NCBI GenBank assembly: GCA_946811185.2
Contig: OX328109.1
Span: forward strand, 6,758,001-6,822,000
Direction: 5' to 3'
Origin: Hippopus hippopus
Lineage: Eukaryota; Mollusca; Bivalvia; Cardiida; Cardiidae
Length of the DNA: 64,000 bases
In this document: positions 11,062-22,702 of the stretch, piece by piece
Numbering within the stretch: the first letter of the stretch is position 1
How the letters are laid out: every line of letters begins with the position of its first letter
The notes under the pieces: generated by a model
Databases searched by the model: none
What the model was told of the DNA's origin: nothing
The model's input: the letters and a program-made list of their open reading frames with translations, nothing else
Program-made: the position numbers and the translations under genes

Positions 11062-11269
11062 TTAATCTTTTACTACTCAAGAAAAATTTATTATTGTCCA
11101 AACTGAAAGCACTCGCAGACAACAAATTGATTTTGGCTCAGTTTGGTAAAGAACCATGTGGGAAAAGGAGAAGATGCTTGATACCAGCTTTTCTCCTTTT
11201 CCCAGAATGTTTTGCAAAGCCTTCTTTCTGAGGGTCGTTAAAACTCGAAATTGTGTTGTAAAGGCTTAA
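11062..11269 (-). mobile_element. HP-TTAA adjoining the VWA gene stop codon
   Basis: TTAA starts on the base after the TAG. The whole immediate 3' flank of the gene is this element. Confidence 0.85.
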
Positions 11270-11470
11270 AACTTTACCACACAATCGCAACTTTTGATGA
11301 CCAAGAGGTACAAAGCTTTTGAAAACATTGTGGGAAAATGCTGGTAACCAGCATATTTCTCCTTTTTCCCACAATATTTCCTACCCTTTGAAAGAAACAT
11401 TTTAAGTTTTGAGCAAAATTTAATTTATTGTTTGTAAATGCCTTCAGTTTGGACCATGCTTCAGAGTTAA
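11266..11470 (+). mobile_element. HP-TTAA, hairpin left arm shortened
   Basis: Left arm lacks the AAAGGAGA block; shares TTAA with both neighbours. Confidence 0.8.
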
Positions 11471-11695
11471 CTCTTTACCACATGACAAAATTTGAGGAAT
11501 GCCCAAATTGAAGCATATGCAGAACGCAAAATAAAATGCAACTCAAAATTTGAAATTTGGTTTTGGAAGGTCAGAAAATATTGTAGGAAAAGGAGAAAAT
11601 GCTGGTTACCAGCATTTTTTCCTTTTCCCACAATGTTTTCAAAAGGCTTTTTCTTCAGGGTTGTTAAAACTTGTGATTGTGTGGGAAAGAGTTAA
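11467..11695 (-). mobile_element. HP-TTAA, complete with both TTAA ends
   Basis: Third member of a three-element head-to-tail chain joined at single TTAA sites. Confidence 0.87.
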
Positions 11696-11754
11696 CAGGG
11701 CTTTATTTCATTTCTGATCTCTTTGGGATTTCTTGCTGTGTGTTACAGGAAATT

Positions 11755-11850
11755 GACCCTTTACCAGACAATGCCAAGTTTTAACAACCTTGTGGGAGGA
11801 GGCTTTTGAAAACATTGTGGGAAAAAGAAAAAGCGCTAGTAACCAGCAGT
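11755..11850 (+). mobile_element. HP-TTAA, 5' half
   Basis: Stops within the hairpin tip at CTAGTAACCAGCAG. Confidence 0.7.
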
Positions 11851-11984
11851 GGATAAAAATTACTTGTAAAACGCTTTTGAAATATTAATACTTCCTGATT
11901 TATTTGTCTTTGCAAGCGTTAAAAAAACTGCTCGCTTTTATTTTGATAACTAAAAAGTGCAGTTGTGGTATTTAGGTTTTTCCA

Positions 11985-12130
11985 AATTAAATGTTATTCA
12001 AATGATGTATTTCTTTAAGAAGGAAAGGAACATTGTGGGAAAAAAGGAGAAAATGCTGGTTACCAGCACTTTTCTCCTTTTCCCATACTGTTTAAAAAAA
12101 GCTGTCTTCCCAAGGATTGTAAACAGATAA
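11985..12130 (-). mobile_element. HP-TTAA, hairpin and part of one flank
   Basis: GAACATTGTGGGAAAAAAGG and its inverse remain. Confidence 0.7.
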
Positions 12131-12173
12131 GCCTTTGTTGTTATAAGATAAACTTCATAAAGAGTAAATGGGT

Positions 12174-12402
12174 TTAATCCTTTTCCAGACGACAAAATTT
12201 TAGCTTTAGTCAAATTGAAAGTATTTGCAGACGACGATTTCAATGTGGCTCAAATGGTGCAATTTTTCTTTGATAGGGTAGAAAACATTGCAGGAAAAGG
12301 AGAAAATGCTGGTTACCAACATTTTCTCCTTTTCCCACAATGTTTTCAAAAGGCTTCTTTCCAAGGGTCATTCAAAGTCGGCATTGTGCGGTAAAGAGTT
12401 AA
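12174..12402 (-). mobile_element. HP-TTAA, complete
   Basis: TTAA at both limits; closely similar to the copy at 5972-6199, sharing the variant GGTGCAATT block. Confidence 0.87.
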
Positions 12403-12821
12403 TGTAGAAAAACAACATGTCATGATAAATTGCTCTTGGACCAGATGGAAGAGATTGAAATGCAAACACGAGAGGAATCTCTACAAATTGAATTTCTGCC
12501 ATGAGACAATTGCTCCTGAAGAAAAATAAAAATTCTTATCAGATGTAGAGCTTGCATAATCATCCTAGGCCAAAAGGAGGATGGATGTTTCTTTTGTGTT
12601 ATTGGTCCATCCATCAGTCTGTGCTTTTTCCTTGTCCGATTATTTTTTTCTGTAAAAAAGTATGCTCTATCACAATCCACTTTGTTATAAAGTTTCGAAA
12701 ATGAGGTTGATATATGATTCTTTATTATATGGTTGGTTGTGGCTACAACAAAATTTAATGTAATAAAATTTCTACACAAAAATATTTCACTAAACAGCCT
12801 GAAAATTGGAATATCTTTTTT

Positions 12822-13812
12822 ATGCCCCTGCCATGAAATGGCAGAAGGGCATATAGAGTTACCTGTGTCTGTCTCTGTGTGTGTGTGTTAGTGCGTGTGT
12901 GCGTTAGTGTGTGTGTCCCATTCTTCTACATTTATCAATGGATTTCAAAATAATTTTGCACACTTGTTCTCCTAAACAAGTACTAGTGTCATGCGAAAAG
13001 TTTGTTGCGATACGCCCAAGGTCAAGGTCACAGTTGAAAGTCAAATGTTTAAATTGACCTTATCCAGAGCATAACTTCTACATTTATCAATGGATTTCAA
13101 AAAAACTTAACGCACTTGTTCTCCTTAACAAGTACTAGTGTCATGCGAAAAGTTTGTTTCGATACGCCCAAGGTCAAGTTCACAGTTGAAGGTCAAATGT
13201 TTAAATTGACTGTTCAACCCAGTTTTACATCCTGCTCAGCAGAATTGTGATATGAAGATACAGTTTCGGTTTTTAAAAAGACTCATCCAAAGAACTATGC
13301 CAGAGAATATTGAGGCTGCAACCTACCCTTCAACTATAGTCCAGTGTGATAATATTCAATCCAATTTGTTCCTGTCTCATAGAGGAAGTCCAACAAAGTA
13401 ATCATTATTGCTATATTTCTCACTCTCATTCCTCAAGTTAAGATCTTCATAATCCTGAGTATAAGTAACTCTCAGTTGAAAGATTAAGGAAAACGCTGAA
13501 TAAAAAGAAGTTTATGCTCAAAACCAGAATTTTCTTCTTTTTCTCACAAATTTTTCTACCATATGCAATACAAACCATATAATTTATTGTCTGCATATTG
13601 CTTTCAACTTGGACCAGTCCTCAATTTTGTTATCAGGTATAAATAATCTTTTATCTGCTTGGCTATATATATAACAAACCTTCTTAACCCTGTCTAAGCT
13701 GTTATCCAAAACAACAATTTTCTGTAATACCTACTGATTCTCTCATATGACATATCTGTGACCAATACCATTTAGTGGGGGCATCCGTGTCTCTGACACA
13801 CCTATTTCTAGT
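12822..13812 (+). repeat. GCATAT-type dispersed repeat with internal tandem duplication
   Basis: Starts TTTTATGCCCCTGCCATGAA and ends near GGGGGCATCCGTGTCTCTGA. A 152-bp unit is tandemly duplicated (12925-13076 and 13077 to about 13212), containing CAAGTACTAGTGTCATGCG and AAGGTCAAGGTCACAGTTGA. An HP-TTAA remnant lies inside. Confidence 0.6.
13435..13650 (+). mobile_element. HP-TTAA, strongly diverged
   Basis: Only scattered blocks remain (GCTCAAAACCAGAATTTTCT, TTTATTGTCTGCATATTGCT). Confidence 0.5.
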
Positions 13813-14307
13813 TTCTTTTATGTTTTTCAGTAGTTTATAGAAATCTAACAGTGAATTATATCCTTATGCTGCAATTCACCATTGAATTTTATAATTCACA
13901 GTCAGGTTTTAGAATTTTTTATTTCTGACATACCATGAATATTAAAAAAACATGAATGAATTTTTAGCAGGTGAACGTCAAATTTTATAACACAGTCAAC
14001 ATCACTCATGACGTCGTTATTACAGCTAGTCCATATCTGACTAGATTGAATGGTTCTGTTTTGCTGGGAAAAAGCACATATTTTTCACGATTAGCAAAAG
14101 TTGGATATGAAAAATTAAAGTGAAGAGTAAAGAAATTGGATAATTGTTTGTTTTGGTGTATGATTGAAATTTCTTTCGTCTTGTGACAAGCAAAGGCCAT
14201 ATTTTCACTCGTGGCTTTGCAACTCATGAAAATGTAGCCCTCTTTTTTCACTTGATGAAAGAAATTTTGATCATACACTGAAAAAGACAATTTTCCTCTA
14301 TATCTTT

Positions 14308-14359
14308 AAAAGGCATTCCTCCGTAGGTTGTTCAATACTCAGGATTGTTTTATAAAGAT
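14308..14359 (-). mobile_element. HP-TTAA, terminal fragment
   Basis: AAAGGCATTCCTCCGTAGG to the terminus; abuts the next copy. Confidence 0.6.
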
Positions 14360-14588
14360 TTAATTCTTTACCAAACGACAAAATTTTAAACCGGTCCAAT
14401 TTGAAAGCATTTGCAGACGACAATATTAATGCGACTCAAAAATGGAAATTTGTTCTGGGAAGGGTGGAAAACATTGTGGGAAAAGGAGAAAATGCTGGTT
14501 ACCAGCATTTTCTCCTTTTCCCACAATGTTTTCAAAAGGCTTCTTTCTGAGAGTCGTGAAAACCTGGAATTGTTTTATAAAGACTTAA
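14360..14588 (-). mobile_element. HP-TTAA, complete
   Basis: Perfect hairpin, TTAA at both ends; shares AATGCGACTCAAAAATG-type blocks with the copy at 8500. Confidence 0.9.
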
Positions 14589-14595
14589 AATAGCA

Positions 14596-14760
14596 TTACC
14601 CTCTCCATACTACAGGCAACAAAAAGGAACAATATGTGCCGTCTAATCATTGATCTACATTGCTCAATACTGTGACGGACATTCTTGAGGAAACATAATT
14701 CAAACGGTTGCAAAGGATTTTATAAATTGGCTGAAATTACAGTATATGTTTGTTTACTGA
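14596..14760 (+). repeat. Direct-duplicated segment, first copy
   Basis: CTACAGGCAACAAAAAGGAA and CATTGATCTACATTGCTCAA recur about 812 bp downstream at 15408-15570. Non-coding. Confidence 0.7.
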
Positions 14761-14859
14761 ACGATTGACACATGTCTTTCTTTCATTTGTTCTTTCTTTT
14801 GTTCGTTTGTTCTTTGCATTGTATTTTATACGTTTACTTTTGTTGTAGGCCCAGTAGCA

Positions 14860-15408
14860 GCCTAAAGTAAAACAATAAGGGTGTTAAAATGCATTTAAAT
14901 CATAACTTAAAAGTATGGAAATTGTTGTGAAGATGACGGTACAGTCAGTCCAAGTGTAAGTTGCTGTCAAAAAAGTGAAATTTTAAACCAGGTTAAAAGT
15001 AAACAAAAGATAAAGCGACCTGGCAATTTTTAATATACTTTTTATGCCCTTGTCATTAAAAGGTGGGGCATATGGTGTTTCCCCTGTGCATGTGTTTGTT
15101 TGTGTGTATGTGTATATGTGTTTGTGTGTTTGGAAAATGGTGATGTTCATGTCTGGCCAATAACTTCCAGATGCATGGTCCAATTCTAAAATAATATGGC
15201 ACAATGATTACTATGGATAGACAATGTGTCATGTGCAACAACTGTATTGCCAGCTCAAAGGTCAAGGTCACAGTGCTAGTATTGGTATTGGTGTCGGTGA
15301 CACATTTTTAGTTAAATTCATTTTTCTGACAACAACTAAAACTTGGTTCAAACCATACAATAACAGATTGTTATCTTCACAACAATTTCCATAACAAATT
15401 GTTATAGC
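14860..15408. mobile_element. HP-E element interrupted by GCATAT repeat
   Basis: Left part to about 15032, right part 15316-15408. The inserted piece (15033-15315) begins TTTTTATGCCCTTGTCATTA and ends GGTGACACATTTTTAGTT. Confidence 0.65.
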
Positions 15409-15570
15409 CTTCCCGATGCTACAGGCAACAAAAACGAACAAAATGTGCTGTCTGGTCATTGATCTACATTGCTCAATATTGCGATAGATGTTCTTGCTGA
15501 AACATACTATTAGGTGAAACTGATGCTAAGGATTCTGTTAACTGACTGAAAAAAAGGAGTACATGTTTCA
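15408..15570 (+). repeat. Direct-duplicated segment, second copy
   Basis: Partner of 14596-14760, followed in both cases by a TTTC-rich microsatellite (15649-15680 here). Confidence 0.7.
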
Positions 15571-16044
15571 TTTACTGACTGATCGAAAAGAAAACTAAGT
15601 TTTTGATGTATTATCTTTTCTTTAACAGTTGTGTATACAAAATGCATTTCTTTCTTTCTTTCTTTCATTCATTCATTATTTCTTTTGATATTCCTTCCTT
15701 TTCTTTTTATTCTATTTACTTTGTCCTAAGGTGATGGTGATTTTGATTCATTACTACATCAGATTCATTATTGTTACATTACACATGCAATCAGTCATTT
15801 TAAATTCTATTTCTGAATGTTTGTTACTTTTAAATTAATTAAATAACCATAATTCTGATAGATGCGACCATGGTTGTATTCATCAGAGAGTGATTAGATT
15901 AAGCTGGGGTGCAGTCTGATCTTTTTCCATGCTCTAAACCTTTTTATTGGTTGTTTCCTCCATGTGACCATTGAATTCCAATCTATTTGCCAGTACTTAT
16001 CAATAGTTATGTATGTCACAATTAATTTATATAATATGTGAAAG
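15571..16044. other. No recognised feature
   Basis: A TTTC/ATTC microsatellite at 15649-15680; otherwise nothing identified. Confidence 0.5.
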
Positions 16045-16259
16045 GTTCTTAGCATATCATGTCATCACATACTTACGGATCTATAAAATCCTTTTCATCG
16101 TCTAACAGTTGACTAAATGATGTGGTAGACTGGTTCTTTGACATGTAGAAGATTGACCAATGGCAAACATTTCTGACTCAGGTTAGCCTACACAGGCTGA
16201 CCTTGATGGATACTTTTTGCAGATGCACTAAACCATCTGTTCATAGAGCATGGCTTATG
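16045..16259 (+). mobile_element. HP-GAGC, 5'-truncated
   Basis: Starts within the CATGTCATCACATACTTACG block and ends AGAGCATGGCTTATG; the internal GC hairpin is reduced. Confidence 0.65.
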
Positions 16260-16679
16260 TATTCTGTCGAGATCATGGCTTGAAACATTTTTCTTTTTTT
16301 GTCACAGAAAAGTTCAGATGGGCTCAGGGTTTAACTATTTTTCTCAATCTTGTCTTGCTCACGTTATGTTGGAGGCAAGTTACCTTGTAAGAAATACTTT
16401 GCATTTAGGTGAATTCTTTTGCTCATGGTGGTGTTTAAATAATGATAATAACAATATAAAAGACACATGTTTTTGGTTTGTTATGATATCTTGTCGGAGA
16501 AAGCTGTTTTGGCTCATCTAAGCTTAATGCACTGATTTGGAAGCCTCTAGAGTAGACATGGTCCTTTCTTTCGTCATGTATCTACCGCAATAAACAATTT
16601 TGAAAAATCCAAGCCATTGGTTGCTTACCCTTATAAACAAAGTCGATAAGTAACTCTTTAACTTCTGGAATTTGTCCTT

Positions 16680-16770
16680 GATAGTCTGGAATTTTTCCTT
16701 ATGCCACAATGTTTTTAAAAAGTCGTCTTTCATGAGATTGTTGAAAGTCAGTATTATGTGGTGAAGGGAT
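16680..16770 (-). mobile_element. HP-TTAA, half copy
   Basis: CCACAATGTTTTTAAAAAGT to TGTGGTGAAGGG. Confidence 0.6.
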
Positions 16771-16799
16771 AGCATCAACACGAATGTGCTGGCTCCAGT

Positions 16800-16842
16800 G
16801 CGAATGGTGTCACACCATTTGCGAATGGTGTCACACCATTAA
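16800..16842 (+). repeat. Two 21-bp tandem units, each palindromic
   Basis: GCGAATGGTGTCACACCATT repeated twice; AATGGTGTCACACCATT is a perfect odd palindrome. A related GGTGTCACACCA occurs at about 35768. Confidence 0.75.
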
Positions 16843-18257
16843 CTTTATCATACATGTACATTAAAAATAGAGTAAATGTCGCGCTCTTAAAACCTCTGTC
16901 GCACTTTCCGCAACAGAACGGAAGTTAAGCTGTTTATTTCTCTGAAGAGAATGTCCAGAAGCCTTTACAAAAATTTGAAGAAAGTGGAATCATGAGCGAT
17001 GATCTTTTTCGCCATACCTCCTGAAACACAACTACCCTTGGGAAATCATATGTATAAAAAGATGCTCTGGCACTAAATAGTTTTCAAAGATAAAGCAAAC
17101 TTACAGTCACCTTCTCACTGAATTGTCAAATAAGCATCCGAAACCCATTTCACACATGTCCTTTCATATTTTCTGCTAAAATAATGTAGCAGAAGTGTTT
17201 GAATTAAATTTTTCGAACGGGACAACTTTTATCTACTATGACCCGGAAGCAATATCTGGTACCATCCGTTGGATCCATTCGGCATACCTCGGGTGATGGG
17301 AGCCATCAAGTCCCTCGGCTGTATCTGGTAGCTTGATATGCACCTACACGGTACATTTCATCGCCGTAAATACGCCAGTTTACCGTTCTGAAAATTGTAA
17401 GGTTCCTCGTAAAAAAGAAAACTTGGGTCTCAATTTTCTATCGAAATGTCTCTAACGATATTTCAGTTGACAAACAGATTGTACATTCATTCTTTAACGT
17501 GGTTTATCAATTGCGATTGAAGTTTTATCGCCGATAGATAGATAGATGTGAATAACTTCATAGAGGTTGTTTATGTCGTTGCTAAACGCCATGTATAAGA
17601 TCACGTGATTAGCATTTCAAATGGAAACGACCGTTATACAGACGAGGTTAGATGTAGGTACGGAATCGGCCGAGTTGTGACGAGTGCCGTTGGATCTACC
17701 GAAGCTGTCCGATACATCGAATAGGATACCAGTTTACCCGGAAGCATTCAAGAACGGATCTCATTCTGGTGTTACATCGGAATTGGTATCCACTAACCAT
17801 TCTAAATTTTATTCTTAGTCTAATTTTTTATTTAGAAAGTAACGTAATATTTTGGTTTAAACCAATCAGAAATTTCGTTACTTTGGATTCTAGGAAATTC
17901 TTACGAAATACACTGAGAATGTTAGTTACAGTGGTTGGGATAATATCGGCTTAGATGCTCGTAGAATGTAATGGTCTGGGTTCAGGCGGTTATCTATGGC
18001 AATGAACTAATAACTGGTCCCTTAGCTATTGTCTTTTTGACAAAGAAACGTCCGAATATTAAAACGGGAAAAAATGATCAGACTGGAACCCAGGCTATTG
18101 AAAACCAATCGTTGACCGAACTTTCTACTCTTTAAAGATATACAGTTTCATTCCAGAAAAATCATTTATCAAATACGACCGATACTTTGAGTTTGGACAA
18201 GTCGAAAATTTTACCGTCTGGTTGAATTGACGAGATTTCCTGACTGAACGTCCTTCT
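16843..18257. other. Mostly unassigned sequence
   Basis: Only the eroded HP-J at 17838 is identified. GC is somewhat higher at 17200-17780, without an ORF. Confidence 0.45.
17838..17888. mobile_element. HP-J element, eroded
   Basis: GAAAGTAACGTAATATTTTG...GTTACTTT, related to the palindromes at 21619 and 29421. Confidence 0.55.
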
Positions 18258-18477
18258 TTAACCCGTTACCAAGTAATCCTGACTTTATGACCAAAGTGAA
18301 GTAGGCTTTTGAAAACATCGTGGGAAAAGAAGAAAATGCTGGATTTTGTCCTTTTCCCCCACAATGTTTTCTATCATTCTGAAGACAAATGGAATAGTTT
18401 GAACCATATGTAATTTTTCGTCTGCAAATATTTTCATTCTGTACAAGTCTAAATTTTGTCGTATGTCAAAAAGTTAA
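18258..18477 (+). mobile_element. HP-TTAA, complete, first of three in tandem
   Basis: Hairpin tip shortened to GCTGGATTTTG; TTAA at both limits. Confidence 0.83.
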
Positions 18478-18702
18478 CCTTTATCACACAATCTCAAAGT
18501 TTTAGTAACCTAGCAGAAGAAGGCTTTTTATACCATTGTTGGAAAAGGAGAAAAAAATGGTAACCAGCATTTTCTCCTTTTCCCACAATGTTTTCCACCC
18601 TACCAAAGACAGAAATCGTCATTTGAGCTTCATTCAATTTTTCGTCTACAACTTCTTTCAATTTGGACAAGTATAAAATTTTGTTAATCTGTCAAAGTGT
18701 GA
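18474..18702 (+). mobile_element. HP-TTAA, second of three in tandem
   Basis: Right terminus changed to GTCAAAGTGTGAA. Confidence 0.82.
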
Positions 18703-18930
18703 ACCCTTTACCAAACAATCTCGAGTTAAACAACCCGAAGAAAAGGGCTATTGAAAATATTGTGGGAAAAGGAGAACATGCTGGTAAAAGCATTTTCTCC
18801 TTTTTTTCACAGTGTTTTCTATCCTACCAAAGACATGAGTCATCATTTTAGCTATACTCATTTTGTCGTCTGCAAATCCTTCTAATTTCGTAGGCCGGAA
18901 CAAAATTGTGTTGTGTGGTAAAGAGATAAC
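18701..18930 (+). mobile_element. HP-TTAA, third of three in tandem
   Basis: Hairpin tip lost a few bases (GCTGGTAAAAGC). Confidence 0.82.
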
Positions 18931-18999
18931 CCTTATCCTGTTAAATATATTGAAGAAAACTTTCAAACCGATAGTAAAAACCCAAATAACGTTATTTAA

Positions 19000-19290
19000 A
19001 GAGACATCTTTACAGCCAGAGTGTAAACAAACGCTGTTAAAACTTGACGGTGTTATAATCTAGTCAGCTGTGTAAATGTAGGTAAAAAATGAATATAAGG
19101 TGTATGGGGTAAAGAAACTGTAGGGATTTGTCTTCGATTTAAACCGGAAACTGTGGTTGTTATGTCTATGGCTAGCCGCAATAGAATGAAATGCATTTTC
19201 TATCTGCCGTAATCTGTGCAACCTTGCAACCATCAGGGGCGATATTTGGCATGAAGATACAAGAGTGATTATAGTTTCATAAAATAAAGA
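19000..19290 (+). repeat. Direct-duplicated segment, first copy
   Basis: TTTACAGCCAGAGTGTAAAC, TCAGCTGTGTAAA, GCAACCTTGCAACCATCAGG and TTTGGCATGAAGATACAA recur in the same order about 670 bp downstream. Confidence 0.75.
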
Positions 19291-19378
19291 AAAAAAAAAA
19301 AACGGTTAAAAACTGGATGAAAAAGAGTGAAGATGTATGTTTAAAGCTTTTTTTTTGGTAGAAAAATATCTCCTTAAC

Positions 19379-19445
19379 GGACAGTGTAGATCCAAGATCA
19401 GACTGCACGTTCTGTGCAGTCTGATCTTGATCTACTCTGTCCGCA
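19379..19445. repeat. Hairpin H
   Basis: Near-perfect stem on both sides of GCACGTTCTGTGC. Confidence 0.8.
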
Positions 19446-19667
19446 AAAGGTCAGTGAGTCCCGCTTAGCAGCTTAAGGGTTCTAGAAATCCTGTATTTTA
19501 TTTGACTATATTACATACAGCCGCATTATCTAATGGAAATTTGTCGAGACCTGTCAAGCGTGTCCCTGTGTTTGATAGATGATTCCCATCTATTTCGCAG
19601 ATACTCGCTAAAATAAGACGGTAACAATTAGTTTTCCCCTAATCCTACCAAGAATTTTATACATTCT

Positions 19668-19970
19668 TTAAGATATATCCTTACAGCCAGAGCGAAAAAA
19701 AAAAGCGCCGTTAAACTTGAAATTATGTTGAATCTACTCAGCTGTGTAAACAGACAAATAAACGATATAATGATAAGGTGTATGGGATAAAGAAACTTAA
19801 AGGATTTGTCTTGATTTAAACCGGAAACAACCACAGTGATGTCTTGGATAGCCTCCAGAAAATGAAATTGCAATTTCCATTCGTCGATATCTGTGCAACC
19901 TTGCAACCGTTAGGGGCAACATTTGGCATGAAGATACAATCATGATTATAGTTTCATAAAATAAAGATGG
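19668..19970 (+). repeat. Direct-duplicated segment, second copy
   Basis: Partner of 19000-19290, roughly 80% alike by eye. Minus-strand ORF 19628-19906 over it is not matched by an open frame in the partner, so I do not call a gene. Confidence 0.75.
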
Positions 19971-20181
19971 AAATGTTTTTTAAAAAATATATAAAAACGA
20001 GTAAAGATTATCTTTAAGGGAACAGAATGTTTCAGTCATTCAGCCCAGACAGAATTCAAGTTCTTTCTAAATCTAGATTTAGAATTAGAATGCGAATTTT
20101 GAATGGTTAGTACATGTAAAATACAAATCAACCCGTCATCTTTTCTGTGGAACATGGACATATCTGAAGTACGCGATGCTT

Positions 20182-20204
20182 CCCCCCCCCCCCCCCCCCC
20201 CCCC
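20182..20204 (+). repeat. Poly-C run (23 nt)
   Basis: Uninterrupted C tract; G-quadruplex-capable on the minus strand and prone to length error. Confidence 0.9.
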
Positions 20205-20231
20205 ATAAAGCAGTGTGACAAAAATTTGACA

Positions 20232-20298
20232 TTTCTTTTTGGTAGGAAAGAAAACATTGTGGTTACCAGCATTTTCTTTTTTGTGGTGAAGCGTTAAA
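20232..20298 (+). mobile_element. HP-TTAA, remnant
   Basis: GAAAACATTGTGGTTACCAGC: the hairpin has collapsed by deletion across its tip. Confidence 0.5.
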
Positions 20299-21321
20299 AA
20301 AAAAAAGCATGTACGTCAATTCGAATTTCCTATTTTCTATTGATCGTTTTCTTTTGTCTGTATACTTTCCGTTGTTTAAATGATTGCACGCAAATTTTCT
20401 GTGATGATGTCCATTTATCAGAAAAAGACGTCTACATGATATTTCGCAGAAATTACATCAAATATTGAAAATACTCGTGCGTAATTTTAGTTCATACAGC
20501 ACATATATACATGTATAAGGATAAATTGACCTGCTCTGGGAAAGGACACATGCTTAACAATTAATTAAATTTAGATTAAAAATAAAGCTGATATTTTATT
20601 GGGGACTTAATATAAAGTGAAATGACATCTTCATAGATGAAATATGTAAAAAAGAATGTTCTGACGCTAAAAATGGCCCGTTTATACGTTACAATTTTGG
20701 GACAACCCTCGTATATCCAAATTGTTGTATGGTAGTTAAACTTTCACATCGTAGTCAGTCGGTAAATTCCGTGTTCCGAATTAGATCCCCAATTCAATCC
20801 AAGATCCACGAGAATCCCCTTTTCATCTACTTGAGCAAACCTTCTCTCAAGGTTGAGACTTCAATGTCCGACCTGTTCGAGTCTGATCATATTTGTACCG
20901 TTTTCGCAAATTACATCAATAACAATTGCACTATCGATTGTTGATTGATTTTAAATCGATATTGTGTCAGTACAATCGCCAGCCCGTCCCGTGTTTATAA
21001 TTTGATACCTAAGTTTTAGATATCGATTTCTCGGTGTTTGATTGTGGATCAATAAATATTTGTCGCAGCTTTTTTGTTAGTTTAAATCTCCGGTTTTGAT
21101 ACAAAATAAACACGATTATCCCCTTCAAACATTTTACACCTGGGGACTTGAAGTTTTCTTATCTCTGTCTATACTGTGCAAAGAATTTCGAAATAAAAAT
21201 TATTTTTGGATCAAAGTGTGTCATCCAGGAGTGTAGAGATGTGATCTTTTACAGGTTAGTTTTTGATTTGTATTTTTTGGTTTTATCTAAATATCATACT
21301 TTGATTTATCCGTCTAGCTCT
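20299..21321. other. No recognised feature
   Basis: Short ORF at 20729-20944 has no family signal and no flanking splice signals I trust. Confidence 0.45.
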
Positions 21322-21325
21322 CTCT

Positions 21326-21357
<32 letters not shown>

Positions 21358-21360
21358 CTA
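21322..21360 (+). repeat. (CT)n microsatellite
   Basis: Simple CT repeat with CCCT interruptions. Confidence 0.9.
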
Positions 21361-21618
21361 GACGCCCTATATAGGTCCTCTTGCTGTCGCGATATAATTT
21401 AAGGGGAAACTGAAGCAGTGTTGAAAACGGCTTTAAACACCAAACAGATGATAAACGTTAGAATTGGAACTAAAATTTTTTTTCTTTTTTTAAATTGAAA
21501 TTTCGGATAGATCTAGTTCTTTTTAAGTTTTTCTTTCGATTGTACTTCCTAGACAGAAGACCTATGTGAGTATTTTTCAACTGTTCTAAATTACAGTCAT
21601 ATGTCACATTCTTTAATT

Positions 21619-21685
21619 AGAAAGTAACGCAGTTTCTGATTAGCTAAACCAGATGGTTTAGCCAATCCGAAATTGCGTTACTTTA
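21619..21685. mobile_element. HP-J palindromic element
   Basis: AAAGTAACGCAGTTTCTGAT with its inverse around AACCAGATGGTTTAGCC. Confidence 0.75.
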
Positions 21686-21867
21686 AAATTCAGAAAATTC
21701 TTAAGATTTAGACTAAAAATGTTACTATAAATGGTTGGTTAATAGAGGCTCTGGCAGAATTTAATGTCATGTTTGTGCCTGTTTATGTTGCTTTTATATG
21801 ACACGTTTTCGCAGGTACTTGTCCAAGTTCTATCATGTATACGAGTCAGTTTGTCCGTGTTTGTAAA

Positions 21868-22158
21868 TTGTTGTTTAACACCGTTTTCATCATAAGTTCA
21901 GTTACGTCGCGGGGGCCAGTGCACCTATCTAATCTTTCCCGGAGTTTCTTTTCGCCAGTGCTTAGCACAGTATTCTTTCCAAGCTACTGGCTGCCTTTCC
22001 TTCTTACTATCGTCGAAACAGTGATCAGTGGTGAGAGAAGAGTGAATCCCATCGCAAAGACTATCATCAATCCTCGAAAAGGAATTGGCCGAGCTGGGGA
22101 TTCGCACCAGCGACCGGGCCCTTGGTTTCAAGTCGTGTATGCTAAGACAAGTCAGTAA
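21868..22158 (-). mobile_element. SINE-1, head on minus strand
   Basis: Body blocks CCAGTGCACCTATC, CTACTGGCTGCC and ATCATCAATCCTCG, then CCGAGCTGGGGATTCGCACC, a decayed B box, near the right end. Confidence 0.75.
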
Positions 22159-22501
22159 CATGTACATGTATGTACAGTGTACACATGATTGTTTGTGGAA
22201 CAACCGAGACCCAGCCCAGAACTGTTGAAACCAAGGAAACTGGGTAAATAAGTGAACTAGCGCCGTGATATAACCTGAAATAATGTTTCAAATGGCATGA
22301 AACGCAACTCAATCGGTCAACACCATTTCGCCACCGGAATTGACATAACTCCTACACAATTTACTGACTTTGTATGGACGAGTTACCTCCCTTAGTATAT
22401 TGCTAAAAAAAAAAAAAAACCTGTAACCGCTACAGGCAACTCAAGAGGCTTTGGCGGACCGTAGAGATCAAAATGAGACTGCATAGAACGTGCAGTCTGG
22501 A

Positions 22502-22669
22502 CTCAACCACACAATCCCGACTCTTAAAGACCCTGATAGAAAAGCGTTTTGAAAACATCGTGGGAAAAAGAGAAAATGCCAGTAACCAGCACTTTCTCCT
22601 TTTCCCTCGTCGTCTGCAATTGCTTTGAATTTAGAATAAGCCCAAAATATTGTCCTTTGGTAAAGAGAA
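22502..22669 (+). mobile_element. HP-TTAA with internal deletion
   Basis: Sequence jumps from the hairpin right arm straight to CGTCGTCTGCAATTGC. Confidence 0.75.
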
Positions 22670-22702
22670 AATCTTTTCTGGGGAGCATATGACGTAGGTA
22701 GG

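Noticed and set aside
12420..12779. 119-residue minus-strand ORF
   Set aside because: No domain, no signal peptide, unusual composition for a conserved protein, and no splice evidence.
14006..14290. 94-residue minus-strand ORF
   Set aside because: Readable but isolated; could be part of an undescribed dispersed repeat, and there is no positive evidence for a gene.
19628..19906. 92-residue membrane-like minus ORF
   Set aside because: It lies over a duplicated non-coding segment and the partner copy does not keep the frame open.
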